Source of the DNA: JANMDU01 sp031388245
Lineage (GTDB): Bacteria > Pseudomonadota > Gammaproteobacteria > Burkholderiales > Burkholderiaceae_C
Direction of reading: 5' to 3'
Length of the DNA: 24,506 bases
Assembly (NCBI GenBank): GCA_031388245.1
Contig: JANNED010000333.1
Coordinates: forward strand, 1-24,506
Position numbers and translations under genes: made by a program. Shown here piece by piece: positions 14,923 to 23,002 of this stretch. Numbering within the stretch: the first letter of the stretch is position 1; each line of letters starts with the position of its first letter. Under the pieces are notes generated by a model. That model made no database searches, was not told the origin of the DNA, and saw only the letters and a program-made list of their open reading frames with translations.

Positions 14923-14966
14923 ATTAATTGGGGTCACAATTAATTGGGGTCAGATACACATTAATT
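14923..14966. repeat. GGGGTCAGATAC tag, copy B, with a partial tandem copy
   Basis: The 27 bases 14940-14966 match the tag at 3099-3125 with a single difference. A partial copy, ATTAATTGGGGTCACAATT (14923-14941), stands directly before it, so the tag is duplicated or was hit twice. Confidence 0.7.
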
Positions 14967-14989
14967 GGCGTGCATCGTTGGTTGGCGTT

Positions 14990-15203
14990 TCTCGCGGCAG
15001 GCTACGCGCAGTGCGTACGCGCCCAGAGCAGCAAGCCCTTCGGGCGAGCATCTGCAGTACTCGCTTACGAAGGCCGCAAAAACAACTCGCTTCGCTCAAA
15101 CACGTTTTTGCTAAGGCGAGTACGCCTTACCTTCGAAAGCTCCGTGCTTCGAGCTTGCTGCTCAATGGGGCACGGACGCACTGCGCGTAGCCAGCCGCGA
15201 GAG
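14990..15203. repeat. Long branched palindrome (REP/MITE-like), copy B, expanded
   Basis: Arms at 14991-15033 and 15154-15202 are imperfect reverse complements (core GGCTACGCGCAGTGCGT). The tip CCCTTCGGG (15037-15045) and GCATCTGCAGT (15048-15058) match copy A. Between them lies about 90 bases absent from copy A (about 15063-15150), with its own nested stems: TACTCGC against GCGAGTA, GCAAAAAC against GTTTTTGC, and a small CTCGCTTCGCTC tip. No protein is plausible. The 150 bases that follow (15204-15353) show no gene or clear signal. Confidence 0.72.
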
Positions 15204-15353
15204 CATTCACGGTGGCGTGCAAACAGTGGTGCGCAAAGATGATTCCAAATCGTACAAATATCAGAACGCAACCATAAGTTCGCTAAAAGCACGATGTGAC
15301 AGCGCCGCGTGCGCTCTCGCCGAAGAAAGAGGCAGCGGAATACTATGAATTCA

Positions 15354-15397
15354 ATAGCACGCTGCACAGTAAATACGCCGGCAATATGCCACTTTTG
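15354..15397. repeat. ATAGC-type short dispersed repeat, copy C
   Basis: ATAGCACGCTGCACAG, then TACGCCGGCAATATGCC; more diverged than copies A and B but in the same order. It is preceded by CTAT-N7-ATAG (15343-15357), the same head geometry as copy B. Confidence 0.45.
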
Positions 15398-15410
15398 CTT
15401 GTAAAAGGCG

Positions 15411-15435
15411 TAAAAAAACCCGGCGAACCGGGTTT
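15411..15435 (-). terminator. Rho-independent terminator of rplY
   Basis: On the minus strand the perfect 8-base stem AAACCCGG-TTCG-CCGGGTTT (15435-15416) has a stable TTCG tetraloop and runs into a T tract (down to 15412). It starts 19 bases after the rplY stop codon. Confidence 0.93.
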
Positions 15436-15454
15436 CTTATCAAAGCGTAAAAAA

Positions 15455-16147
15455 TTACTTCTTCGCAGCAGGCGCTTTAGCAGCAGGTGCGGCTTTTGCA
15501 TCCTTGGCAGGTGCAGCGGCTTTCGCATCTTTACCGGCTGGGGCTTTTGCATCAGCGGATGCTGCGGCTGGTGCTTCCTCTTCTGCGGCAGCAATGGCCA
15601 CCACGGAGACGATCACAGGATCAATCTTGCCGCGCGTGACAGCTTTCACGCCTTTGGGCATGGTGATATTGCTCACGTGCAGGCTGACACCCTTCTTCAG
15701 ACCCGACAAATCCACAGCGATGAATTCGGGCAAGTCTGCTGGCAAGCAAGAGACTTCGATTTCATTGACCACATGGTTGACCAAGCAAGCATCGAGCTTG
15801 ATGGCTTGCGATTCGGCTTCGCCAGAGAAGTGCAACGGCACTTTCATGGTGAGCTTGGTGTTGGCGTCCACGCGCTGGAAGTCAACGTGCGTGACTTGTG
15901 GCTTGTAAGGGTGATACTGCACATCGCGCAGGAGCACCTTGGCCTCAACACCAGCCAATTCCATGTCGAGCACAGTCGCGTGGAACGCTTCTTTTTTCAG
16001 GGCAAACCACAGCGCGTTGTGATCGAGCTCGATCAACGCGGGAGCGGTCGTGCCACCGTAGACGATACCAGGCACTTTGCCTGTGATGCGGAGACGGCGG
16101 CTCGCACCCGTGCCCTGCTTTGCGCGCTCAAAAGCGGTAAATTTCAT
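15455..16147 (-). CDS. rplY: Large-subunit ribosomal protein bL25 (Ctc/TL5 form)
   Basis: 230 residues from ATG 16145-16147, chosen because GGAGA lies 7 bases upstream and the bL25 family begins M-K-F-x-A-x-x-R. The N-terminal domain (about 1-95) binds 5S rRNA; the C-terminal TL5/Ctc beta domain (about 96-185) follows. The last 45 residues are a low-complexity Ala/Lys/Asp/Pro tail with repeated AKDAKAA units, ending in lysines; such tails are frequent in Burkholderiales bL25. Gene order with prs is the conserved one, and a strong terminator follows. An upstream in-frame ATG exists but lacks a ribosome site. Confidence 0.95.
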   Translation of the reverse strand: MKFTAFERAKQGTGASRRLRITGKVPGIVYGGTTAPALIELDHNALWFALKKEAFHATVLDMELAGVEAKVLLRDVQYHPYKPQVTHVDFQRVDANTKLTMKVPLHFSGEAESQAIKLDACLVNHVVNEIEVSCLPADLPEFIAVDLSGLKKGVSLHVSNITMPKGVKAVTRGKIDPVIVSVVAIAAAEEEAPAAASADAKAPAGKDAKAAAPAKDAKAAPAAKAPAAKK

Positions 16148-16270
16148 GAGTATTCTCCAGTAGAAGTGTGCCGCGACCAGCGCACCTCGATTTAACAAAG
16201 CGCCTCACAAAGAGAGCAGGGCGCTGCTTTGCAACTTTGAGGCTGTTGCCGCCTTTTTTTCTCGGGTCGG

Positions 16271-17245
16271 TCAGAACAGGTCTGATTGATCCGAGAACAA
16301 ACTCATCACGGACTCGCCATGCGCAATGCGCTGGATCGTCTCTGCAAACAGGGGCGCAACGGAGACTTGGCGGATGCGATTGCAGGCGCGCGCGGCTTCC
16401 GCCAACGGAATCGTGTTGGTGATGACCACTTCATCCAGCGCTGTGCCTTTGGCAATGCGATCAATCGCAGGGCCGCTGAAAACAGGGTGTGTGCAATAGG
16501 CATACACTTTTTTTGCGCCGCGCTCTTTGAGCACTTCGGCGGCTTTCACCAGCGTGCCAGCTGTGTCGATCATGTCATCCATGATGACGCAATTGCGGCC
16601 TTCGATCTCGCCAATCACATGCATCACTTCGGAGACGTTGGCTTTGGGGCGGCGTTTGTCGATGATGGCTAAATCGCAGCCCAGCTGCTTGGCCAGTGCG
16701 CGCGCACGCACCACGCCGCCCACATCGGGGGAGACGACGATCAAATCTTCGTAATTTTTGCTGCGCAAATCGTTGAGCAACACCGGCGAGGCGTAAATGT
16801 TGTCAACAGGAATATCAAAAAAACCTTGAATCTGATCTGCATGCAAATCCATCGTGAGCAAACGGCTCACGCCCACGGTTTGCAGCAAATTGGCCACCAC
16901 TTTGCCGCTGATGGGCACGCGGCTCGATCGTGGGCGGCGATCTTGCCGCGCATAGCCAAAATACGGGATCACGGCGCTGATGCGCTCGGCGGATGCACGC
17001 TTCAATGCATCCACCATGATCAGCAATTCCATCAAATTCTCGTTGGTGGGCGCGCAAGTTGATTGCACGACGAATACATCGCGAGCTCGCACATTCTCAG
17101 TGATCTCGACGGCGACTTCGCCATCCGAGAAGCGACCCACTGTTGCGCCGCCAAGTTTGATGCCCAGATGCGCGGCAATTTCTTGCGCCATCACAGGGTT
17201 GGCATTGCCGGTAAAGACCATGAAATCGGGGGTGTGCTGGGTCAT
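16271..17245 (-). CDS. prs: Ribose-phosphate pyrophosphokinase
   Basis: 324 residues. Makes PRPP from ribose 5-phosphate and ATP, the precursor for purines, pyrimidines, histidine, tryptophan and NAD. All class I landmarks are present: GRFSDGEVAVEI (37-48), the ATP region PYFGYARQDRR (94-104), the metal site DLHADQIQGFF (133-143), the catalytic-loop residues Lys197-Arg198-Arg199 in IIDKRRP, and the PRPP loop DDMIDTAGT (223-231). An ATG eight codons in (17221) is an alternative start. It is downstream of tRNA-Gln and upstream of rplY, as usual in beta- and gammaproteobacteria. Confidence 0.97.
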   Translation of the reverse strand: MTQHTPDFMVFTGNANPVMAQEIAAHLGIKLGGATVGRFSDGEVAVEITENVRARDVFVVQSTCAPTNENLMELLIMVDALKRASAERISAVIPYFGYARQDRRPRSSRVPISGKVVANLLQTVGVSRLLTMDLHADQIQGFFDIPVDNIYASPVLLNDLRSKNYEDLIVVSPDVGGVVRARALAKQLGCDLAIIDKRRPKANVSEVMHVIGEIEGRNCVIMDDMIDTAGTLVKAAEVLKERGAKKVYAYCTHPVFSGPAIDRIAKGTALDEVVITNTIPLAEAARACNRIRQVSVAPLFAETIQRIAHGESVMSLFSDQSDLF

Positions 17246-17317
17246 GTCAGTGGCGGCTCGCTGAGAATAGATGCCGTGTAAATGTTGAAGGTGACTCGTC
17301 AGCTAACAAATGAAATT

Positions 17318-17394
17318 TGGCAGGGGAAGAAGGATTCGAACCTTCGCATGTCGGAATCAAAATCCGATGCCTTAACCAACTTGGCGACTCCCCT
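17318..17394 (-). tRNA. tRNA-Gln (anticodon TTG)
   Basis: A full 77-base cloverleaf with encoded CCA. The acceptor arm AGGGGAG pairs with TTCCCCT (last pair G-U), the discriminator is G. The D arm reads GCCAAGTTGGTTAAGGC, the anticodon stem TCGGA/TCCGA encloses the loop TTTTGAT with anticodon TTG, and the T arm is GAAGG-TTCGAAT-CCTTC. It stands between ispE and prs, a conserved position. Confidence 0.97.
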
Positions 17395-17436
17395 GCACTG
17401 GTTAGCCTTGCAGCCAACCGAAAAATGCAGTGTTTG

Positions 17437-18318
17437 CTAATACGCTAGAAGCTCAATCAGAGGGTGAACATCTAAAGACTTGCAGACTCTTTGCTGCCAG
17501 TTCGCAGGCATTGCGTTGGCTTGGGGCTGGAAATCAGCCGCGCAAGGCGCAAATACTGCGCTGCCAGAGCCTGTCATGCGTGGTTTTAAACCTTGCTGAT
17601 TGAGGAGCGCAAGTGCTTGGTTCACTTGCGGCTCAAACAGAGCGCCGACAGCTTGGAGATCGTTGCAACCGAAGTTGTAAGGATTTTCAGCAAAGAGTGA
17701 GATTATAGCATTGGGTGTATTGCGCTTGAGCTCGGGTGAGCCAAAAATTGCAGGCGTGGGCAAGCCGCGCTCAGGCTTGACAACGACGAAATGCTGATCG
17801 GCATCGAGTATGCCGGTGGGCAAAGGCTCAATTTGCTCGCCGATGCCGCTGACCCATGCATTGCGCCCGCGCAGAAAGAAGGGCACATCGGCGCCCAGTG
17901 TTAAGCCAATTTGCTCCAGCTGGGCTCTGGTGAGCTGGAGTTGCCACAAGCGATTGAGGCCCAAAAGACAGGAGGCTGCATCCGATGAGCCGCCGCCCAG
18001 ACCCGCTTGCGCAGGGATGCGCTTTTCGAGCTGAATGTGTGCGCCCAAGCTGCAGCCGGTGGCCTGTTGCAAAGCGCGCGCGGCGCGGATGCACAGATCT
18101 TCTTCGGGCAGTGTGGCGTTGTAAGAAGGCAGCATATCCTGGCGTGAAATCACGCCATCTTCTCGGAGCGTCAGGTGAATCGTGTCTTGCCAGTCAATGA
18201 GTTGAAAAACGGATTCGATCAGGTGATAGCCATCGGCTTTGCGCCCAGTGATGTGCAAAAACAAATTGAGTTTGGCAGGCGCACTCAGGTTGCGCAGCTC
18301 TTTCAAAGTTGCGCTCAT
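17437..18318 (-). CDS. ispE: 4-diphosphocytidyl-2-C-methyl-D-erythritol kinase
   Basis: 293 residues, GHMP kinase family. It phosphorylates CDP-methylerythritol in the non-mevalonate isoprenoid pathway. Visible are the substrate/ATP motif SAPAKLNLFLHITGRKADGYH with Lys16, the glycine-rich phosphate loop AGLGGGSSDAAS (105-116), the catalytic GADVPFF and the closing MTGSGSAVFA. The start ATG overlaps the lolB stop (ATGA at 18315-18318), so translation is coupled. tRNA-Gln and prs follow. Confidence 0.97.
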   Translation of the reverse strand: MSATLKELRNLSAPAKLNLFLHITGRKADGYHLIESVFQLIDWQDTIHLTLREDGVISRQDMLPSYNATLPEEDLCIRAARALQQATGCSLGAHIQLEKRIPAQAGLGGGSSDAASCLLGLNRLWQLQLTRAQLEQIGLTLGADVPFFLRGRNAWVSGIGEQIEPLPTGILDADQHFVVVKPERGLPTPAIFGSPELKRNTPNAIISLFAENPYNFGCNDLQAVGALFEPQVNQALALLNQQGLKPRMTGSGSAVFAPCAADFQPQANAMPANWQQRVCKSLDVHPLIELLAY

Positions 18319-18887
18319 GGCTGCTCCAGCGCAATACGCAGCACGGCAGGTGTGGGCAGCATGCGCCGGGCAACAATGCGGCCGCTCTGGTGCGCAGAAA
18401 GATCAACTTGCCATGCCGTATTGGGCGCTTGTGCAGGAGCGGTGCTGTGAGCGGCAGCATTTTTGCCTTGCAGCCAAGCAAAGAGATCATCAAGCGTGAG
18501 CGATGCACCCGTGGCAAGCTGCAGCAGCTCTTGCGAGGAACCAAACTGCTGGCGCTCATTGCCGCGCAATATCAAAGCCATGCCAGGCTGCCAGCGCAGT
18601 TGCATCACGATGGTGCCAAGCGGTGTGAGCAAATCAAGCTCGCCGTTGCGTGCATCGCCGCGCAGCTCAAATCCGCCAGAGAAAGATTGCGGTTGGGCGT
18701 TGGAGCCAGCCGCCGGATCTATCACCAGGCTGAGCCTGCCGACAAAAAGGCTCACATCGCGCTGGGGCTGGTTTTGTGTGGTGTTTTCAAGGGATTTTGA
18801 GCCAATTGCCGGCGTGCTGATTGCACACCCTGCTATCAAATGAATAGTAACCAACACCCCAAGTGTGAGCAAACCGCGTCGCTTCAT
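18315..18887 (-). CDS. lolB: Outer-membrane lipoprotein LolB
   Basis: 190 residues with a lipoprotein signal peptide: MKRRG, a hydrophobic run and the lipobox LIAGC with Cys21. LolB accepts lipoproteins from LolA and inserts them in the outer membrane. Further family marks are FVGRLSLVID and SGGFELRG in the strand region and LLTPLGTIVMQL. Sequence conservation of LolB is low, so the call also rests on its position directly before ispE, which is standard. In the coding DNA for the signal peptide lies CTAT-CAAATGA-ATAG (18832-18846), the head geometry of the ATAGC repeats, possibly by chance. Confidence 0.88.
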   Translation of the reverse strand: MKRRGLLTLGVLVTIHLIAGCAISTPAIGSKSLENTTQNQPQRDVSLFVGRLSLVIDPAAGSNAQPQSFSGGFELRGDARNGELDLLTPLGTIVMQLRWQPGMALILRGNERQQFGSSQELLQLATGASLTLDDLFAWLQGKNAAAHSTAPAQAPNTAWQVDLSAHQSGRIVARRMLPTPAVLRIALEQP

Positions 18888-18928
18888 GGCTGGGTTTTGT
18901 ATCCGGCTTGCGTGAAATCAGCGTGCCA

Positions 18929-20776
18929 TCACAGCTTCACGCGCAGGCGCTTGAGCGTCTCAACCAGCACCTCGTCTTCTTTGTCGAGCAGCATGCATTC
19001 TTTGAAGATCGCCATCGCTTTGTCTCGCTGGCCACTGGCCCAGAGCACTTCCGCCAAATGTGCGCCAATTTCCGCGTTCGGGAAGCTTTTGTAGGCTTTT
19101 TCTAGCAAAGCAATGGCTTCTTTGGTGTTGCCCAAGCGGAATTCAGCCCAGCCTAGGCTGTCTGTGATGGCAGGATCACCGGGCGCCAGTTCTAGCGCTT
19201 TTTGCAGCAGCGCTTTCGCTTCGGGCAAGCGCACATTGCGATCGGCCAAAGAGTAGCCCAGCGCGTTGTAGGCATAAGCGTAATCTGGCTTGACTTCGAT
19301 GGCGCGGCGCATCAGACGCTCCATTTCGCCATAGCGCTGGAGCTTTTCAGCGGCGGTGGCTTGCTGGTAGATCAGCTCGTGATCTGGCGGCGTGCGCTCG
19401 TTGGCAATTTGCAATACATCGTAGGCGGCTTGGTACGCCTTGTTGGTTTGCAAGAGCTGCACCTCGGAGAGTATTTTCATGCGACGATCTGCTGCGCCAT
19501 CTGCGCCCTGACGCTCGGGCAGCTTGCGGATCAGTTCGCGAGCTTCTTCCATCTTGCCTTGCTTGGCCAGCATGGAGGCGCGGCGATTTTGTGTGCTGAC
19601 CAAGGCTTGAGGGCTGTCAATCTTGCCCAACCAGCTCTCTGCCAGAGAAAAGTCTTTGCGCTTTTCGGCTATTTGCGCCAAGGATAAATAGGCTTGGGTC
19701 AAGGCGCGCTGCTTTTCATCGGAGTTGCGCTCTGGCGCGATCAGCTCGATGAAGCGCTTGAGCGATGCGTCTGCTTTGTCAATTTGGTTGTCTTGCAGCT
19801 CCAGCGTGCCTTGCGTGAGCCATGCTTCGGCCATGTCTGGCTTGTCGCGCGTGAGGCGCTGCACTTGGGCTGAAGCCTCGCTCATCCGCTGCGCATCCAG
19901 CAATGCCCGCACATAGCCCATTCTTACCTCCGCCACGGCCTCAGGCGTATCCAAATAGCGGCGCACAATCGGCTCGGCGGCAGGCTGCTTCGGATCGAGC
20001 AGCTCCAGCGCAAGCAGCGCAGGGCCAATGGCTTTGGGATCTGCTGTTTGTGAGCGGTTTGCAGCATCAATCGCGCCTGTGGCATCTCCAGCGGCCAAGC
20101 GCATGCGGCCCACGGCTGTCCAGCTGGCAGCGGCTGTGGCATGGCTGGTGAGAAACTCAGCCAAAGCTTGCTCAACCAGTGTGGCAGCGGCTTTTTTATC
20201 TGTTGTACGGGCATACAAACGCGGAACGAGTGCAATGGCTGCGCTGCGCTCAGCGGCTGGCGTGAGCTGGATTTGTGTGCGCAGGGGCTCAGCCGTCTCG
20301 CCCAAACGATTGAGCGCCAGCAGCACTTGCAGCACCTGAAGATTGGCTTCGCGCGATTGCGGCTGGGCGCTTTTCCAAGCGCGGGCGGCTTGCAAAGCGG
20401 CATCGCCCGAGCGGCCTTGAATGGCCATATCGATGGCTCTTTGGTAGAGGCTGGCATCGTTGGTTTTGCGGGCAGCATCGAGCACCAGTGAGTAGGCGGT
20501 GCTGGCCGAGCCCCCTAAGCTCGTGATGGCGTTGAGCTCACCGAGCAGGAGCTGAAGAAACAGCTCACTGTCCATGGTGGAGTTGCTGATGGTCGCGGTG
20601 ATGCTCGTGCTCGCTGGCGCGGAGGCGGCTGGGCGAGCCGGGTTGCGCTGCTGCGCTTGGGCATGGCTGGCTAGCGGGATGCCTGCAAGCAAGGCGCAGG
20701 CCACACAAGCAGATGCGAATGAGGCCGTGAAAGATGTAGAGCGTAAAGGCATCAAAGCATGATAATCGAATGGCAT
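18929..20776 (-). CDS. Tetratricopeptide-repeat protein, exported
   Basis: 615 residues from ATG 20776; ATG 20752 would give a neater signal peptide (MPLRSTSFTASFASACVAC, then hydrophobic, cleavage near SHAQA) and a 607-residue protein. The mature part is made of helical TPR-like repeats throughout; the clearest are in the last third, for example YAYAYNALGYSLADR, AKALLQKALELAPGDPAITDSLGWAEFRLGN and AIALLEKAYKSFPNAEIGAHLAEVLWASG. The protein is probably periplasmic or membrane-associated and acts as an interaction scaffold. A TPR gene directly upstream of lolB is a common betaproteobacterial arrangement, hinting at envelope function. The exact role is unknown. It diverges from mutM with only 39 bases between them. 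Confidence 0.85.
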   Translation of the reverse strand: MPFDYHALMPLRSTSFTASFASACVACALLAGIPLASHAQAQQRNPARPAASAPASTSITATISNSTMDSELFLQLLLGELNAITSLGGSASTAYSLVLDAARKTNDASLYQRAIDMAIQGRSGDAALQAARAWKSAQPQSREANLQVLQVLLALNRLGETAEPLRTQIQLTPAAERSAAIALVPRLYARTTDKKAAATLVEQALAEFLTSHATAAASWTAVGRMRLAAGDATGAIDAANRSQTADPKAIGPALLALELLDPKQPAAEPIVRRYLDTPEAVAEVRMGYVRALLDAQRMSEASAQVQRLTRDKPDMAEAWLTQGTLELQDNQIDKADASLKRFIELIAPERNSDEKQRALTQAYLSLAQIAEKRKDFSLAESWLGKIDSPQALVSTQNRRASMLAKQGKMEEARELIRKLPERQGADGAADRRMKILSEVQLLQTNKAYQAAYDVLQIANERTPPDHELIYQQATAAEKLQRYGEMERLMRRAIEVKPDYAYAYNALGYSLADRNVRLPEAKALLQKALELAPGDPAITDSLGWAEFRLGNTKEAIALLEKAYKSFPNAEIGAHLAEVLWASGQRDKAMAIFKECMLLDKEDEVLVETLKRLRVKL

Positions 20777-20815
20777 CAAAAGTTTCGAGGGTTGAAGAGT
20801 CTGTGAGGAATATCT

Positions 20816-21664
20816 GTGCCTGAATTACCGGAAGTTGAAGTCACGCGCCTGTCTTTTGCCAGCCGAATCGCTGGTGCGAACGTGCTGGATGTGCATGTGG
20901 GCAAGCCGCTGCGCTGGCCGTTTGGTGTGGGCTTGTTGGGCGGGGCGCAAGAGGCTGTGGATACATTGGCGGGCGCTGTGGTGCATGGCGTTCGCAGACG
21001 GGGCAAGTATTTGTTGATCGATACGCTTAAAAATGCCAAGCCGGGTTTGCTGGTCATTCATCTGGGGATGTCGGGCTCGTTGCTTTTTTCGCCGCGCTTG
21101 CCAGCGGCTGGCAAACATGATCACTTCAGTTTGCTCACTTCGCAGGGTGAGCTGCGACTGAACGATCCGCGCAGATTTGGCGCGGTCATCTTTGCTGGCT
21201 CCGAAAATGACAGCTGGCCGCGCAAGCTGCTTGGGGGCTTGGGGGTCGAGCCGCTCACCGATGATTTTGCGAGCGAGCCGTTTCATGCTGCGCTCAAAAA
21301 GCGCAGTGCGCCCATCAAGCAAGTGCTGCTGGCTGGCGATATCGTGGTGGGCGTGGGCAATATCTATGCCTCGGAGGCGCTGTTTCTTGCTGGCATCCGG
21401 CCGACTCTGGCGGCGAGCAAACTCAGCAGACCTCGCTCGGCAAAGTTGCACGCCGCAATCAAACATGTTTTGCAAGCTGCGCTCGACAAAGGCGGCAGCA
21501 CCTTGCGCGATTTCTCCAGTGCGACAGGCGAGGGCGGCTATTTTCAGCTGGAGGCGAGTGTGTATGGCAGGGCGGGCGAGCCTTGCCGCGTGTGCGGCGC
21601 TGCGGTGAAAATGATGCGGCAGGGGCAGAGGAGCACATTTTTTTGCACGACTTGTCAGAAGTAG
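20816..21664 (+). CDS. mutM: Formamidopyrimidine-DNA glycosylase
   Basis: 282 residues. Removes 8-oxoguanine and Fapy lesions and nicks the strand. The start is GTG 20816: the family must begin MPELPEVE because Pro2 is the catalytic nucleophile and Glu3 the acid, and GAGGA lies 8 bases before it. Lys64 in RRGKYLL is the conserved hinge lysine. HLGMSGSLL, LNDPRRFGAV and GVGNIYASEALF are all visible, and the zinc finger uses Cys257, Cys260, Cys277 and Cys280, with Arg272 in GQRSTFFC contacting the lesion. It is divergent from the TPR gene. Confidence 0.97.
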   Translation: MPELPEVEVTRLSFASRIAGANVLDVHVGKPLRWPFGVGLLGGAQEAVDTLAGAVVHGVRRRGKYLLIDTLKNAKPGLLVIHLGMSGSLLFSPRLPAAGKHDHFSLLTSQGELRLNDPRRFGAVIFAGSENDSWPRKLLGGLGVEPLTDDFASEPFHAALKKRSAPIKQVLLAGDIVVGVGNIYASEALFLAGIRPTLAASKLSRPRSAKLHAAIKHVLQAALDKGGSTLRDFSSATGEGGYFQLEASVYGRAGEPCRVCGAAVKMMRQGQRSTFFCTTCQK

Positions 21665-21677
21665 GTTGACTCCCGGC

Positions 21678-21710
21678 CACCCTGATGCATGCTCTGGGTG
21701 TGCTTGTTTT
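21678..21710 (+). terminator. Possible terminator after mutM
   Basis: CACCCTGA-TGCATGC-TCTGGGTG (21678-21700) forms an 8-base stem with one mismatch, followed by TGCTTGTTTT. It lies between the mutM stop and the next gene. The stem is modest and the T tract is interrupted, so termination may be partial. Confidence 0.4.
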
Positions 21711-21742
21711 CCGACACCTCCTCGTTTTGAAAGGAAGCCACC

Positions 21743-22147
21743 ATGAAAATCACTGTTGAAACCCTTGCCAATGCCCCCATCGCCAAAGTCTGGAGCGCCT
21801 ACACATCGCCTGAAGACATCAAGCAATGGAATACGGCATCTGAAGATTGGCACACCACGCAAGCATCTGTCGATCTGCGTGTGGGCGGCGTATTCAGCTC
21901 GCGCATGGAGGCCAAAGATGGCAGCTTCGGATTCGATTTCGCGGGCACTTACACCAAGCTGGTGCCGCACGAACTGATCGAATATTCATTTGGGGATCGC
22001 GTTGGCGTGGTCGAATTCTTGCAAGCTGAGAAAGGCGTGATGGTACGCGTCACCTTCGATGCCGAAGCCACACACTCGATCGAGCAACAGCGCGATGGAT
22101 GGCAAGCGATTTTGAATCATTTCGCCAAGCATGTGCAAACGGTCTGA
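21743..22147 (+). CDS. SRPBCC (START-like / AHSA1) domain protein
   Basis: 134 residues, one complete SRPBCC domain. The opening strand with I-T-V-E-T and P-I-A-K-V-W-S-A-Y-T-S-P-E-D-I-K-Q-W and the following DLRVGGVFSSRM, GTYTKLVPHELIEYSF and the C-terminal helix DGWQAILNHFAKHV are typical of the AHSA1-like group, whose members bind hydrophobic ligands or have no known role. AAAGGAAG precedes the ATG. It may be co-transcribed with mutM, but a possible terminator lies between them. Specific function is not known. Confidence 0.88.
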   Translation: MKITVETLANAPIAKVWSAYTSPEDIKQWNTASEDWHTTQASVDLRVGGVFSSRMEAKDGSFGFDFAGTYTKLVPHELIEYSFGDRVGVVEFLQAEKGVMVRVTFDAEATHSIEQQRDGWQAILNHFAKHVQTV

Positions 22148-22177
22148 TCGGGAAAGCATGCGCATAGACATGAAAAT

Positions 22178-22945
22178 TTATCCTCGGTGCCCTAGCGCAA
22201 TAGAAATCTCTTTCGCCGTGGCTTGCAGTCTGGGCAGCCATTCTTCATTCAGGCGATCTGCAGGCGCGGAAATCGACAGGCCAGCCACCAAGCGTGATTG
22301 ATCATCGTAGATGCCAGCCGCCATGCAGCGCACGCCGAGCTCGAGTTCTTCGTTGTCTCGTGCCGTGCCGTATTGGCGACATTTGGAGAGCTCGCGCTCG
22401 AGGCTTGCGAGCTGAGTGAAGCTGTTTTTCGTTTGACCAGCCAGGCCGGTGCGCGTGGCGTATTGGCGCACGCGAATCGGCTCGTCAAAAGCCAAAAATA
22501 ATTTACCGACAGACGTTAAGTGCAGCGGCGCTCGCCCACCAATCGCTCGAACCACTTGCATGCCGCTTCGCTCGCTGTAAGCGCGCTCGACATACACAAT
22601 CTCATCGCCTTGCCGCACGGAGAGATTGACGGTTTGTTGCGTGGTCTTGTGCAGCTCGCGCATCGCGGGCAGGGCGGCATCGCGCACATTCAGGCGATCT
22701 TTCACGAGATTGCCCAGCTCCAAAAGACGCAGACCGAGGCGATAGCTGCCTGATTCGGGGCGATCGACCATGCGGCCAATCGCCAAATCATTCAAGATGC
22801 GATGCGTGGTGGAGGGATGCAGGCCAGTTTTCTCGCTGATTTCTTTGAGCGAGATGGCGCCCTCGCGCGAAGAAAGCACATCCAGCAGCGCAAAGATGCG
22901 CTCGATCACTTGGATGGTGGGGGTCGTCGATGGTGTTTTTTTCAT
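22178..22945 (-). CDS. IclR-family transcriptional regulator
   Basis: 255 residues. The N-terminal winged helix (about 10-75) shows RIFALLDVLSSREGAISLKEISEKTGLHPSTTHRILNDL, and the effector domain (about 85-250) has the family features VERAYSERSGMQV..IGGRAPLHLTSVGKLFLAF, the E-L-G-V-R-C-M-A-A-G-I-Y-D segment and AGLSISAPADRLN. IclR proteins bind small carboxylates or aromatics and control neighbouring catabolic genes. Here the neighbours are an SRPBCC gene (convergent) and bpt (upstream), with no catabolic target in view, so its regulon is probably elsewhere. Confidence 0.92.
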   Translation of the reverse strand: MKKTPSTTPTIQVIERIFALLDVLSSREGAISLKEISEKTGLHPSTTHRILNDLAIGRMVDRPESGSYRLGLRLLELGNLVKDRLNVRDAALPAMRELHKTTQQTVNLSVRQGDEIVYVERAYSERSGMQVVRAIGGRAPLHLTSVGKLFLAFDEPIRVRQYATRTGLAGQTKNSFTQLASLERELSKCRQYGTARDNEELELGVRCMAAGIYDDQSRLVAGLSISAPADRLNEEWLPRLQATAKEISIALGHRG

Positions 22946-23002
22946 GCTAGGGATGAAGCTCAGGAATCAACATGAATTTTATAGTGTGAAATTTTCAACC
23001 CG

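Noticed and set aside
3206..15203. A CRISPR array
   Set aside because: Repeats are palindromic, few, and not regularly spaced; no cas genes.
14906..15367. Three short frames in the gap between the galactarate dehydratase and rplY
   Set aside because: They arise from the palindrome and tag repeats; translations repeat the inverted arms and have no protein features.
16199..16225. Terminator of prs (AGCGCC/GGCGCT stem)
   Set aside because: The loop is 15 bases and there is no convincing T tract on the minus strand; rplY is likely transcribed through.
20825..21970. 381-codon minus-strand frame across mutM and the SRPBCC gene
   Set aside because: Covers the antisense of mutM, whose motifs are complete; no domain visible in the shadow.
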